Below, piece by piece: positions 9,701 through 15,701 of a stretch of 64,000 nucleotides of DNA. Both the position numbers and the translations under genes were made by a program. The stretch's first letter is position 1, and every line of letters starts with the position of its first letter. This DNA comes from Agromyces kandeliae (GTDB taxonomy: Bacteria > Actinomycetota > Actinomycetes > Actinomycetales > Microbacteriaceae): contig NZ_WKJD01000021.1 of NCBI RefSeq assembly GCF_009674665.1, positions 62,001-126,000 on the forward strand, given 5' to 3'. Under the pieces are notes generated by a model. It was not told where the DNA came from, searched no databases, and saw only the letters and a program-made list of their open reading frames with translations.

Positions 9701-9835
9701 GTCGACGTCGCCCACCGTGGGATGGGCACAGGTCGGCTGGGACCTGACACCGGCATCGCCCACCGACTCACCCAGACCCGATACCGGTGGCGGTGGCAGC
9801 TCATGCTCGAGTCGGCGACAACCGAGGAGAGCTAG
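6800..9835 (+). CDS. Beta-galactosidase-type glycoside hydrolase, GH2 (LacZ-like)
   Basis: A five-domain LacZ-like GH2 enzyme of normal size (1011 aa). It has N-terminal sugar-binding jelly roll with LDGPWLFQL near residue 32, immunoglobulin-like domains, the catalytic TIM barrel (about 370-620) with GVNRHDTDPHRG, acid/base Glu479 in WSLGNESGYG and nucleophile Glu549 in ITCEYAYSQGN. A C-terminal Bgal_small_N-type domain follows (IGYGPWENYTDRR). There is no signal peptide, so it is cytoplasmic. GTG/ATG alternatives downstream are ATG 6863 and 6890; ATG 6800 is preferred because GGGAG lies 8 bp upstream. Activity could be galactosidase or a related beta-glycosidase; substrate is not certain. 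The esterase gene follows after 6 bp. Confidence 0.92.
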   Translation: MSPHPVGPFDRSGLHSVNRLPMSSLRREPEMALDGPWLFQLRESDTARGGTPWETVDLPELWTMRSAGGDIPHYTNVPMPFPEAFPDIPSRNPMGVYRREVYIDDPADRRLILHVGAAEGYLRVAVNDQPVGTSGDSHLAAEFDITDFVTAGPNTIELAVSKWSAATYIEDQDQWWHAGISRSVSLYTVPEVRLQDVRVDADFDADTGLGSLRLVAQTSGLRGSYEASHRIRVRVLGTEYVAQVSPRFASPTMPKPSRDRSVRPPQRLPDDYMDALSMAAADAPLPPEWRANPDAMWWLAPDAAPPGDAELELTELDVAPWSAETPHLETVVVELLDEDDAVVDRAEYRVGFRRVRIVAKDLLVNGRRILIQGVNRHDTDPHRGRVITRDRMLAELSLLKRCNVNAIRTSHYPNDPQFLDLCDELGFYVVDEADVESHAFASALIDDPLYLPEIVERVSRMVIRDRNHPCVITWSLGNESGYGPPHDAAAAWVRRVDPTRPVQYEGAVASAWYSGHAASDIVCPMYPSFASLRAYASDPRADRPLITCEYAYSQGNSTGGFAQYWELFESLPGLQGGFIWEYLDHALDPDRSGRGRFGGDFGDEPNNGVTLLNGIAFADATPKPAMLEVRGVFSPVRIAATPEELHAGRVRLRNRQTFADFDALTIHVRVEHRDGPGPEALLVSPSVSPGREIAVTLPDPILDELRADTALAVTAVVRTATDTLWAPAGTELSFEQVELPTAHGRLPQATAPGGCDDGSISDALLAGAPRLELWRALTDNDMSAALDQRFVRSGFFRLDAVETDVQSGPTSRTIRTLYRAAFGDTVEHTRILSLAPNGSYLFDEEVVLPEASHDHLRIGMVFELVAGFDRAAWIGYGPWENYTDRRTAAMLGRWDLPIDDLAVPYLRPQENGTRSGVTRLELSGEAGRAIVTCDRPVHVNVSRHSVADLESVDHWWELPARDGTVVHVDVAHRGMGTGRLGPDTGIAHRLTQTRYRWRWQLMLESATTEES
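6846..6863. promoter_or_regulatory. LacI-type operator, TTGGCAA class (site 2)
   Basis: The sequence CTGTCAATCGCTTGCCAA matches the palindromic consensus with a few changes in its left half. With the GH2 start at 6800 it falls inside codons 16-21, like an intragenic auxiliary operator; with a start at 6863 it would sit just before the gene. The encoded peptide SVNRLP might itself be conserved in such enzymes, so the match could be partly coincidental. Confidence 0.45.
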
Positions 9836-9841
9836 ATCCCG

Positions 9842-10735
9842 ATGGCCACGCAGGACCACGCGCTTCGCGCGAACGGATTCGACTTCTCCGTTCGGACGTA
9901 TCCGGCGGACGCGCCCACCGGCGCGGCCCTGGTCTGGCTTCACGGCGGCGCCTTCATGGGCGGCACGGTCTCCATGCCGGAGGCCGATCAGGTCGGCGCG
10001 CGCCTCAGCGCGCTGGGGATCACTGTAGTGTCGGTCGAGTACACGCTCGGCCCACGGCATGCACTGGCCGGACCGCCTCTGCCAGAGGACGGCGGGCCGG
10101 GCGCGACCGAGGAGATGCGGGCAGCCGCGATCGCCTCGCGACGCCCGCGGTCGCCGTACCCGACGGCGTCCCTGCAGACCGTCGAGGCGTTCGAATGGAC
10201 ACGGCGCATGGCGCCGGAGTGGGGAGCGGACCCCGACCGTGTTTGCCTGGGCGGCGCGAGCGCGGGGGGCAACCTCTCGGCGGGTGCGGCAGTGCGGCTG
10301 CGCGACGCCGGCGGGCCCGGTCCGCGCGGGCTGATCCTCGTCTACCCCACCCTGCACGCGAGCCTGCCTGAACCTGATCCAGAACTCCGGGCATTCCTCG
10401 TGGACCTCAGCCCCGGCCGGGACTTCAGCCCCGACCATGTCGCGTCGATCACCGAGACGTACCTCGCCGGCGCATCGCCCGACGAGGTGTACGCCTTCCC
10501 CGGCGGACACGACATGCGGGGAATGCCGCCGACGCTCATCGTCAATGCGGAACGCGACCGCCTGCGGTCATCCGGGGAGGCCTTCGCGTCGGACCTCGCC
10601 CTTGCCGGGGTCGACGTGTCCGTCGTGCGCGAGCGCGATGCGATCCACGGCTTCCTCAACACGGTCGGTGATCCGGCCGGCGAACGGACGCTCGCGCGCA
10701 TGGCCGCGTTCGTGTCGGACTCCCGCGCTTCCTAG
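9842..10735 (+). CDS. Alpha/beta hydrolase, HSL-type esterase
   Basis: A 297-residue alpha/beta hydrolase of the hormone-sensitive-lipase group. It has the oxyanion motif HGGAF (34-38), nucleophile Ser140 in GGASAGGN, probable Asp239 (NAERDRL) and His269 (DAIHGFLN). The stretch 75-107 is longer than usual between the two motifs. No signal peptide is present. It starts 6 bp after the GH2 stop and is probably cotranscribed with it. In this setting it may remove acyl groups such as acetyl or hydroxycinnamoyl from plant glycosides, which is inference. Its C-terminal coding sequence recurs as a remnant at 11106-11180. Confidence 0.9.
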   Translation: MATQDHALRANGFDFSVRTYPADAPTGAALVWLHGGAFMGGTVSMPEADQVGARLSALGITVVSVEYTLGPRHALAGPPLPEDGGPGATEEMRAAAIASRRPRSPYPTASLQTVEAFEWTRRMAPEWGADPDRVCLGGASAGGNLSAGAAVRLRDAGGPGPRGLILVYPTLHASLPEPDPELRAFLVDLSPGRDFSPDHVASITETYLAGASPDEVYAFPGGHDMRGMPPTLIVNAERDRLRSSGEAFASDLALAGVDVSVVRERDAIHGFLNTVGDPAGERTLARMAAFVSDSRAS

Positions 10736-10749
10736 CCGCGGCGCGGCGT

Positions 10750-11090
10750 CGCCTGATGTGCCACCCGTCTTCAACTGTGTCGTGGACCGGGAATTGCCTT
10801 GGGAAGTGTTGGCGTGCCATCCATCGGCGTCGACTCCGACATCACGTCACGGGTACTTCTCGCCCTGGCTTCCGTCACGGGAGGCGTACTCCCGCTCCGC
10901 TTCGCTAGGCAGACGGCACCCGCCCAGACAGGAGGCCTGCGCGTCGTTCCATCTGACATGCACGACCAGGTGGTCGCCGATTCCGTCCAGCGACGATCCC
11001 GCCCCGCCCGGCCCACGCCAGTCGGGCGCGCCCGCCACGCCACCACGGCGCCTGTCGTGGCACACCCAGGACGTCGTCGTCGGGCGCGGT
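10750..11090 (-). pseudogene. Formylglycine-generating (FGE/sulfatase-modifying) enzyme, decayed fragment
   Basis: The minus strand encodes a broken FGE-sulfatase domain. One frame reads APDWRGPGGAGSS and then GDHLVVHVRWNDAQASC, CRLPSEAEREYASRDG and GEKYP before a stop where the family has YPWGD, a likely Trp-to-stop change. In a second frame, just downstream near 10765-10790, it continues FPVHDTVEDGW. Just upstream an APWWRG motif lies in a third frame. At least two frameshifts and one stop are therefore needed to read it. The true enzyme converts a sulfatase cysteine to formylglycine. No sulfatase is present in the window, so this is a relic. Confidence 0.75.
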
Positions 11091-11105
11091 CACGGAGAGA
11101 TGGAA

Positions 11106-11180
11106 TGCCATCGGCGATCCGGCCGCCGAACGCACGCTTTCACGCATGGCGGCCTTCGCCTCGGACTCCCGGGTCCGGTA
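11106..11180 (+). pseudogene. Remnant of a second HSL-type esterase (C-terminal tail only)
   Basis: The plus strand reads NAIGDPAAERTLSRMAAF followed by ASDSRVR and a stop. This nearly repeats the end of the intact esterase upstream (NTVGDPAGERTLARMAAF, VSDSRAS, stop at 10735). About 25 codons remain and nothing recognisable precedes them. It suggests that a second esterase gene once ended here, or that a duplication was later deleted. Confidence 0.7.
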
Positions 11181-11209
11181 GACGCGCAAGCTCCAGCGCC
11201 GCCCATCGA

Positions 11210-11249
11210 CGGGACGAGGCCGGCGCCCGGGGCGGCGCTCCTCGTCCCG
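11210..11249 (-). terminator. Hairpin terminator of the sugar ABC transporter operon
   Basis: A 10-bp perfect stem (CGGGACGAGG with CCTCGTCCCG) encloses a GC-rich loop with further pairing. A second small hairpin, CCCGCC-gt-GGCGGG, lies at 11246-11259. Both are just past the stop of the second permease gene. No clear U-tract is present, as is common in high-GC genomes. Confidence 0.5.
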
Positions 11250-11264
11250 CCGTGGCGGGTAGTC

Positions 11265-12176
11265 CTACTTGAGGGCACCCGCCCCCAGGCCCTGAACGAT
11301 CTGCTTCTGGGCCAGGAGGTACAGGATGATCACGGGGACCACGGAGATGGCCGTGGCAGCGAGCAGGATCTGCTCCTGCGGCGTCTCGGAGTTCACGAAG
11401 CTCGTGAGACCGCGCTGGACCGGCATCAGGTTGTCGTCGCGGAACAGCACGAGGGCCATGAGGTACTCGTTCCACACGCCGAGACCTTGGATGACCGCGA
11501 CCGCAGCGAGGCCCGGACGCGCGAGCGGCAGGATCACTCGGGCGAAGATCGTGAACGAGGACGCACCATCGAGGGCGGCGGCCTCCTCCAGATCCTTCGG
11601 CTGATTGACGAAGAAGCTGCGCATGATCAGCGTCGCGACGGGGATGCCGGCCGTGATCATGACGAGCACGTAGCCCACTGGACTGTTGGTGAGCCCGAAT
11701 CCGATGAGCAGCTTGTACTGCGCGATGAACATCGCAGGTGCCGGAATGATCAGCACCGCCAGGATCACGAACATGAACACGTTCTTGCCCCAGAACTCGA
11801 GCCGCGCGAGCGCGTACCCAGCCAGACTCGACACGATCAGGATGCCGAGTACTGAGGTGAGGGTGTAGATGAGGCTGTTCGTCAGGTAGACGGCGAGGTT
11901 CCCCTCGACCCATGCCGTCGCGTAGTTGCCCCAGAGCAGTTCGGTCGGCAGCAGACTGGCGCCGCGATACAGCTCCTGCAGGGACATGAGAGAGCCCGTG
12001 AGCAGGAAGAAGATCGGGAACAGAGCGGTCAACGCGGCGAAGATGAGCAGCGCGTAGAGCAGCACCTGCTCGGCGCCCCACTTCCGCCGCCGGCGGCCGG
12101 CCTGCTCGGTCCGAGGGGGACGCGGCACTCCCGTGACTACCGCGCGAGTGGACGTCGATTCGGTCGAGATCACCAC
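11265..12176 (-). CDS. Sugar ABC transporter permease, MalG/CUT1 type
   Basis: A 303-residue inner-membrane permease of a carbohydrate ABC importer. It has an N-terminal segment with a basic stretch, about six membrane spans, and the EAA loop EEAAALDGASSFTIFARVIL (about 200-220) that docks the ATPase. It is the last gene of the SBP-permease-permease operon. No ATPase gene is linked, so a shared MsiK-type ATPase elsewhere in the genome probably energises the system, as is usual for actinobacterial CUT1 importers. Confidence 0.93.
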   Translation of the reverse strand: MVISTESTSTRAVVTGVPRPPRTEQAGRRRRKWGAEQVLLYALLIFAALTALFPIFFLLTGSLMSLQELYRGASLLPTELLWGNYATAWVEGNLAVYLTNSLIYTLTSVLGILIVSSLAGYALARLEFWGKNVFMFVILAVLIIPAPAMFIAQYKLLIGFGLTNSPVGYVLVMITAGIPVATLIMRSFFVNQPKDLEEAAALDGASSFTIFARVILPLARPGLAAVAVIQGLGVWNEYLMALVLFRDDNLMPVQRGLTSFVNSETPQEQILLAATAISVVPVIILYLLAQKQIVQGLGAGALK

Positions 12177-12201
12177 GTCGACCCTCCTTTGTTGCGGCGG
12201 G

Positions 12202-13137
12202 TCATGAGCGCGACCGCCTCTGTGTCAGGCCGAGCTGGATCAGCGCCAGCAGGACGAGAGCACCGCCGAAGATGACGGACATCGCAGCCGCGACGCCGTA
12301 GCGGTGGCTCGTGAAGGCCTCTGTGTAGATGACGAGCGTGGGCACCATCGTGTGGTAGCCCGGCCCGCCGTTCGTGAGCACCTGGACGGTTCCGAAGATC
12401 TGCAGGGCCCCGAGGAGGCTGAGCAGACCGACGATCGTCGTCACGGGGACGAGATGGGGCCACGTCACGTAACGGAACTTCGCCCATGCCCGGGCGCCGT
12501 CGAGGCTCGCTGCCTCGTACTGTTCAGCGGGGATGTCCTGCAGCCCAGCCAGGAACAGGATGAAGCCGAAGCCCCAGTGATACCAGACGAACGTCACGGC
12601 GACGGATCCCAGAGCGAGAGCCGGGTCCCCCAGCCAGTTCTGCTGGAGACCTTCGAGCCCGATCGAAACCAGCAGCCGGTTGATGATGCCGACGCTCGGC
12701 TCGTACAACCAACCCCACATCAGACCGATGACCACCACGGAGAACACGCCAGGGATGTAGTAGGCCGTGCGGAAGAACGACCGTGCGCGCCGGGCCTTGT
12801 GGACGGCCATCGCCATGCCGAGCGAGATCGCGTTGCCGATGAAGAAGCCGATGACAGCGAATGCGAGCACGTTCTTCATCGACTCCCAGAACACCTGGTC
12901 GCCGAACACTCGTTCGTAGTTCTCCAGCCCGACCCACGGCGTGTCCGGGCTGATGCCATCCCATTCCTGGAAGCTCAGCAGGATGGCCTGCGCGAACGGC
13001 ACGAGCGTGAAGAGGCAGATCAGCGCCGTGGCGGGGAGGAGGAAGAGCAAGCCCACCGCGTGCTTGCGATAGGGCCACCGCTTGCGCGGCGCCAGGTCCT
13101 GGCGCCGCGCAGCGGCCACTGCGGTCGGGGTGGTCAT
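12202..13137 (-). CDS. Sugar ABC transporter permease, MalF/CUT1 type
   Basis: A 311-residue permease with six predicted membrane spans and the EAA motif EQYEAASLDGARAWAKFRYV (about 212-231). It pairs with the MalG-type permease encoded 25 bp downstream and with the lipoprotein binding protein encoded 5 bp upstream. The N-terminus is cytoplasmic and basic. The substrate is inferred to be an oligosaccharide or glycoside supplying the adjoining rhamnosidases and GH2 enzyme. Confidence 0.93.
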   Translation of the reverse strand: MTTPTAVAAARRQDLAPRKRWPYRKHAVGLLFLLPATALICLFTLVPFAQAILLSFQEWDGISPDTPWVGLENYERVFGDQVFWESMKNVLAFAVIGFFIGNAISLGMAMAVHKARRARSFFRTAYYIPGVFSVVVIGLMWGWLYEPSVGIINRLLVSIGLEGLQQNWLGDPALALGSVAVTFVWYHWGFGFILFLAGLQDIPAEQYEAASLDGARAWAKFRYVTWPHLVPVTTIVGLLSLLGALQIFGTVQVLTNGGPGYHTMVPTLVIYTEAFTSHRYGVAAAMSVIFGGALVLLALIQLGLTQRRSRS

Positions 13138-13142
13138 GTCGA

Positions 13143-14459
13143 TCAGCTTGACTGGTCCTGGGCCGTCTGGACCTCTTCGAGGACCTGCTCGACCGTCTTC
13201 TCTCCCAGAACGATGCTCTGCGAGCCGCGGATGATCGCGTCGTTGACGTCAGCCGTCAGCTGAACCGGCACGATCTGGATGTCGCCGATCGCGGACGCCA
13301 TGCCGGCGATCTGGTCCGGGACGGCGAGGCTGTCGAGAAGCTCCGGGTTCGTCGGGATCATGCCCGCTTCATCGACGAACACCTTCTGCTGCTCGGGCTC
13401 AGTCAGCCACTTCACGAAGGCGAGTGCCTCGTCGACGTGGTCGCCCTTGGCGTTGACGGCGGCGCCTCGTCCGGTCACGCCGGGCGATCGCGGCTCGTAG
13501 TCCCCGTCCGAGGCGGCGGGAAGCACCATCGAGACGTAGTCCGTGAAATCAGGCGCCGTGGTCTTGGCGACGGCGACGGCCCAGGAGCCGTCGAAGATCG
13601 CGCCGGTGTCCTGGATGTTGAAGAAGGACTTCTCGACGGTGGGGTTGTCGTCCGAGCCGCCCGGCAGCGCGTCGTTGGCGATGACCCCGCCCTCGGTCAG
13701 GTCCACCAGGAGCTGGAAGGTGTTCTCCCACGCGTCGGTCGTCCAGGGCGCATCCCCGGTGAACGTCGCGTTGATCTCCTCATCCGTCATGTAGTTGGAC
13801 GCGTAGGACTGGAGGAGGGAGGGAGTGAGGCTCGCGGCGACGGAGAACGTGCCGTCGTTGAACTCGTCGATCATCTCATCGATGGTCGTGGGCGGGTTGG
13901 CCGCGTCGATCCCGGCGGTCTCGGGCTGGACGAGCAGGCCGAAGGTCGCCAGTTCCCAGTACGCGGCGTACGAGCCGGCGGGAACCTCGAGCGGGTTGCC
14001 CTCTGGGAAGGCAGTCAGCTCGAGCACGGCAGGCGTGAAGTTGTCCGACCACCCGTCCGCCAGCTCGTCGTCAAGCCGAAGGGCCCATCCGGCCTTGTAG
14101 AAGGGCGCCATGTCAGTGGCGCCGACGGCCGTGTAGACGTCCGGCATGTCGTTGGCCTGAGCGGCTGCCTGCAGCTTGGCCACGTAGTCGGCCGGCCCTG
14201 GGGTGTCGACCGTGACGACGACGCCGGTCTCCTCCTCGTACTGCTCGGCGAGCATCCCGAGAGCCGCTTCCTGACCGCGTGAGTGGTTCATCATGGTCAG
14301 TTCCACCGTGCCGCCAGACGCATCCGAGCCACCCGACGAGTCCGCCGCGGAGCAACCCGCGAGAAGAAGGGCCGATACCGTGACGAGCGATCCGGTCGCC
14401 ACCGCGAGCTTGCCGCGTCGCCGCATTCCTGCGTGCGCTGAGAGTTGGTTTGTTCGCAT
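13143..14459 (-). CDS. Sugar ABC transporter substrate-binding lipoprotein
   Basis: A 438-residue extracytoplasmic solute-binding protein of family 1. The ATG at 14459 is preceded by AAAGGTGAGGA. It gives a typical lipoprotein signal peptide, RRRGKLAVATGSLVTVSALLLAGC, with the lipobox Cys near residue 36, followed by a Ser/Gly-rich linker. The open frame upstream to 14579 runs through the promoter and operators and is not used. It captures the sugar at the outer face of the membrane and delivers it to the two permeases. Two palindromic operators lie upstream. Confidence 0.93.
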   Translation of the reverse strand: MRTNQLSAHAGMRRRGKLAVATGSLVTVSALLLAGCSAADSSGGSDASGGTVELTMMNHSRGQEAALGMLAEQYEEETGVVVTVDTPGPADYVAKLQAAAQANDMPDVYTAVGATDMAPFYKAGWALRLDDELADGWSDNFTPAVLELTAFPEGNPLEVPAGSYAAYWELATFGLLVQPETAGIDAANPPTTIDEMIDEFNDGTFSVAASLTPSLLQSYASNYMTDEEINATFTGDAPWTTDAWENTFQLLVDLTEGGVIANDALPGGSDDNPTVEKSFFNIQDTGAIFDGSWAVAVAKTTAPDFTDYVSMVLPAASDGDYEPRSPGVTGRGAAVNAKGDHVDEALAFVKWLTEPEQQKVFVDEAGMIPTNPELLDSLAVPDQIAGMASAIGDIQIVPVQLTADVNDAIIRGSQSIVLGEKTVEQVLEEVQTAQDQSS

Positions 14460-14527
14460 TGTCCTCACCTTTGAATGACTGACGGATGGGTATGTCCCAA
14501 CCGCCGACAGCTGATTGGGATCTCCAT

Positions 14528-14545
14528 TTGGCAACCGAATGCCAA
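14528..14545. promoter_or_regulatory. LacI-type operator, TTGGCAA class (site 3)
   Basis: TTGGCAACCGAATGCCAA is an 18-bp near-perfect palindrome in the 5' region of the binding-protein gene, just downstream of a possible -10 box (TACCAT on the minus strand, 14556-14551). It is the most symmetrical member of the set of four. Confidence 0.65.
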
Positions 14546-14566
14546 GACCGATGGTAGCAACAAAAT

Positions 14567-14580
14567 CGTGACCGGTCACG
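14567..14580. promoter_or_regulatory. Palindromic operator CGTGACCGGTCACG (site 2)
   Basis: A perfect 14-bp palindrome lying 22 bp from the TTGGCAA-class site, on the upstream side of the possible -10 box of the ABC transporter operon. The promoter is thus bracketed by two different operators. Confidence 0.65.
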
Positions 14581-14660
14581 TACTTAACGAAAATGAGACA
14601 TCCGCGACCGCGAGACGATGCCGAGCGGGCGGGCTCCCCAGCGCCTGGAACGCGGCGGAA

Positions 14661-15692
14661 CTATGCGGTGGCGGTCGACTCCCGAACCGTCAGCGTGTGC
14701 GTGACGATCGCGACGGGCCCCGTGCCACCCGCCGGATGCGGGTCGCTCAGCGCGGCGAGCATCGCCTCGAACAGCATCCGAGCCGCCATCCGCATGTCGA
14801 ACTCGAGGGTCGACAGACTCGGCGTGACGAGCTCGCCGACGAGGAGACCGTCGATTCCGAGCACCGCACACCGCTCCGGCACGGCGACGCCGGCGGACAC
14901 CAGTTGCTTGAGCGCTCCGACCGCGATCATGTCGTTGAAGCCGACGATGGCATCGGTCTCCGGGTGCGTCTCGAGCGCCTGCGCGACGAACGCCATCACC
15001 GCGCCTGTTCGCGGTAGGTGCTCGTCGGGAAGCTCCACGATCGTCGTTGCGAGCCCCCGGGCAGCGGAAAGTCGACGGAAGACCTCGGCGCGTGGGGACG
15101 GCCCCGCCTCCGTCGGTACGTCCACCATGAGGATGTGCCGACGTCCTCCGTGCGTGAGGTGGTCGAGCGCCGCGGACATTCCCGGTTCGTAGTCGATCCC
15201 GATCATCGGCCGGTGACCGCCACGGGCGAGATCGGCGAACCGCACGACCGGCAGGTCGCCCACGAGGTCATCGAGTTCGGCGTCGTCGATGAGGAGATAG
15301 CCCACGATGGCGTCGACCTGCGTGGCAAAGCTCGAGAGCACCCGCTTCTCATGCTGCTTGTCACGTTCGATCTCCTGGACGAGCACTGTCCAGCCCACTT
15401 CCCCCGCCACGGCGATGAACTCGGAGGCGAGCTCGGCGAAGTACGCATTCGTGAGGTCGGAGACCACGAGCCCAACGGTCAGAGTGTCCTGCTTCGCGAG
15501 CCCTCGGCCGAATCGGCTGGGCCGATATCGCAGCTCACGAGCGACACGGAGCACATGCGCCTTCGTGTCGGCGCTGATCCCGGGCATGTCGTTCATCGCC
15601 CGAACCACGGTCTGGCGCGACACGCCCGCCTTCACCGCGACGTCTCGGATACTCGCCCGCTCGGGCTGGCGCGTCGTTGGAACCTCGCTCAC
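14661..15692 (-). CDS. LacI-family transcriptional regulator
   Basis: A 343-residue LacI/GalR regulator. The N-terminal helix-turn-helix (residues 13-60) reads SIRDVAVKAGVSRQTVVRAMND with hinge helix RPSRFGRGLA. The periplasmic-binding-protein-like effector domain fills the rest (VGLVVSDLTNAYFAELASEF, later GFNDMIAVGALKQL). It starts 9 bp after the stop of the larger GH78 gene and is probably cotranscribed from the CGTGACCGGTCACG promoter. Autoregulation through that palindrome is therefore a reasonable guess. It is the only LacI protein in the window, while there are two operator types. Confidence 0.93.
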   Translation of the reverse strand: MSEVPTTRQPERASIRDVAVKAGVSRQTVVRAMNDMPGISADTKAHVLRVARELRYRPSRFGRGLAKQDTLTVGLVVSDLTNAYFAELASEFIAVAGEVGWTVLVQEIERDKQHEKRVLSSFATQVDAIVGYLLIDDAELDDLVGDLPVVRFADLARGGHRPMIGIDYEPGMSAALDHLTHGGRRHILMVDVPTEAGPSPRAEVFRRLSAARGLATTIVELPDEHLPRTGAVMAFVAQALETHPETDAIVGFNDMIAVGALKQLVSAGVAVPERCAVLGIDGLLVGELVTPSLSTLEFDMRMAARMLFEAMLAALSDPHPAGGTGPVAIVTHTLTVRESTATA

Positions 15693-15701
15693 CTGATCAC
15701 C

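Noticed and set aside
10437..11855. Plus-strand frame spanning esterase end, scar region and ABC permease
   Set aside because: Out of frame with the esterase, antisense to the permease and without recognisable motifs.
14460..14579. N-terminal extension of the sugar-binding protein (start at 14579)
   Set aside because: It would encode through both operators and the -10 box and displace the lipoprotein signal peptide; ATG 14459 has the ribosome-binding site.
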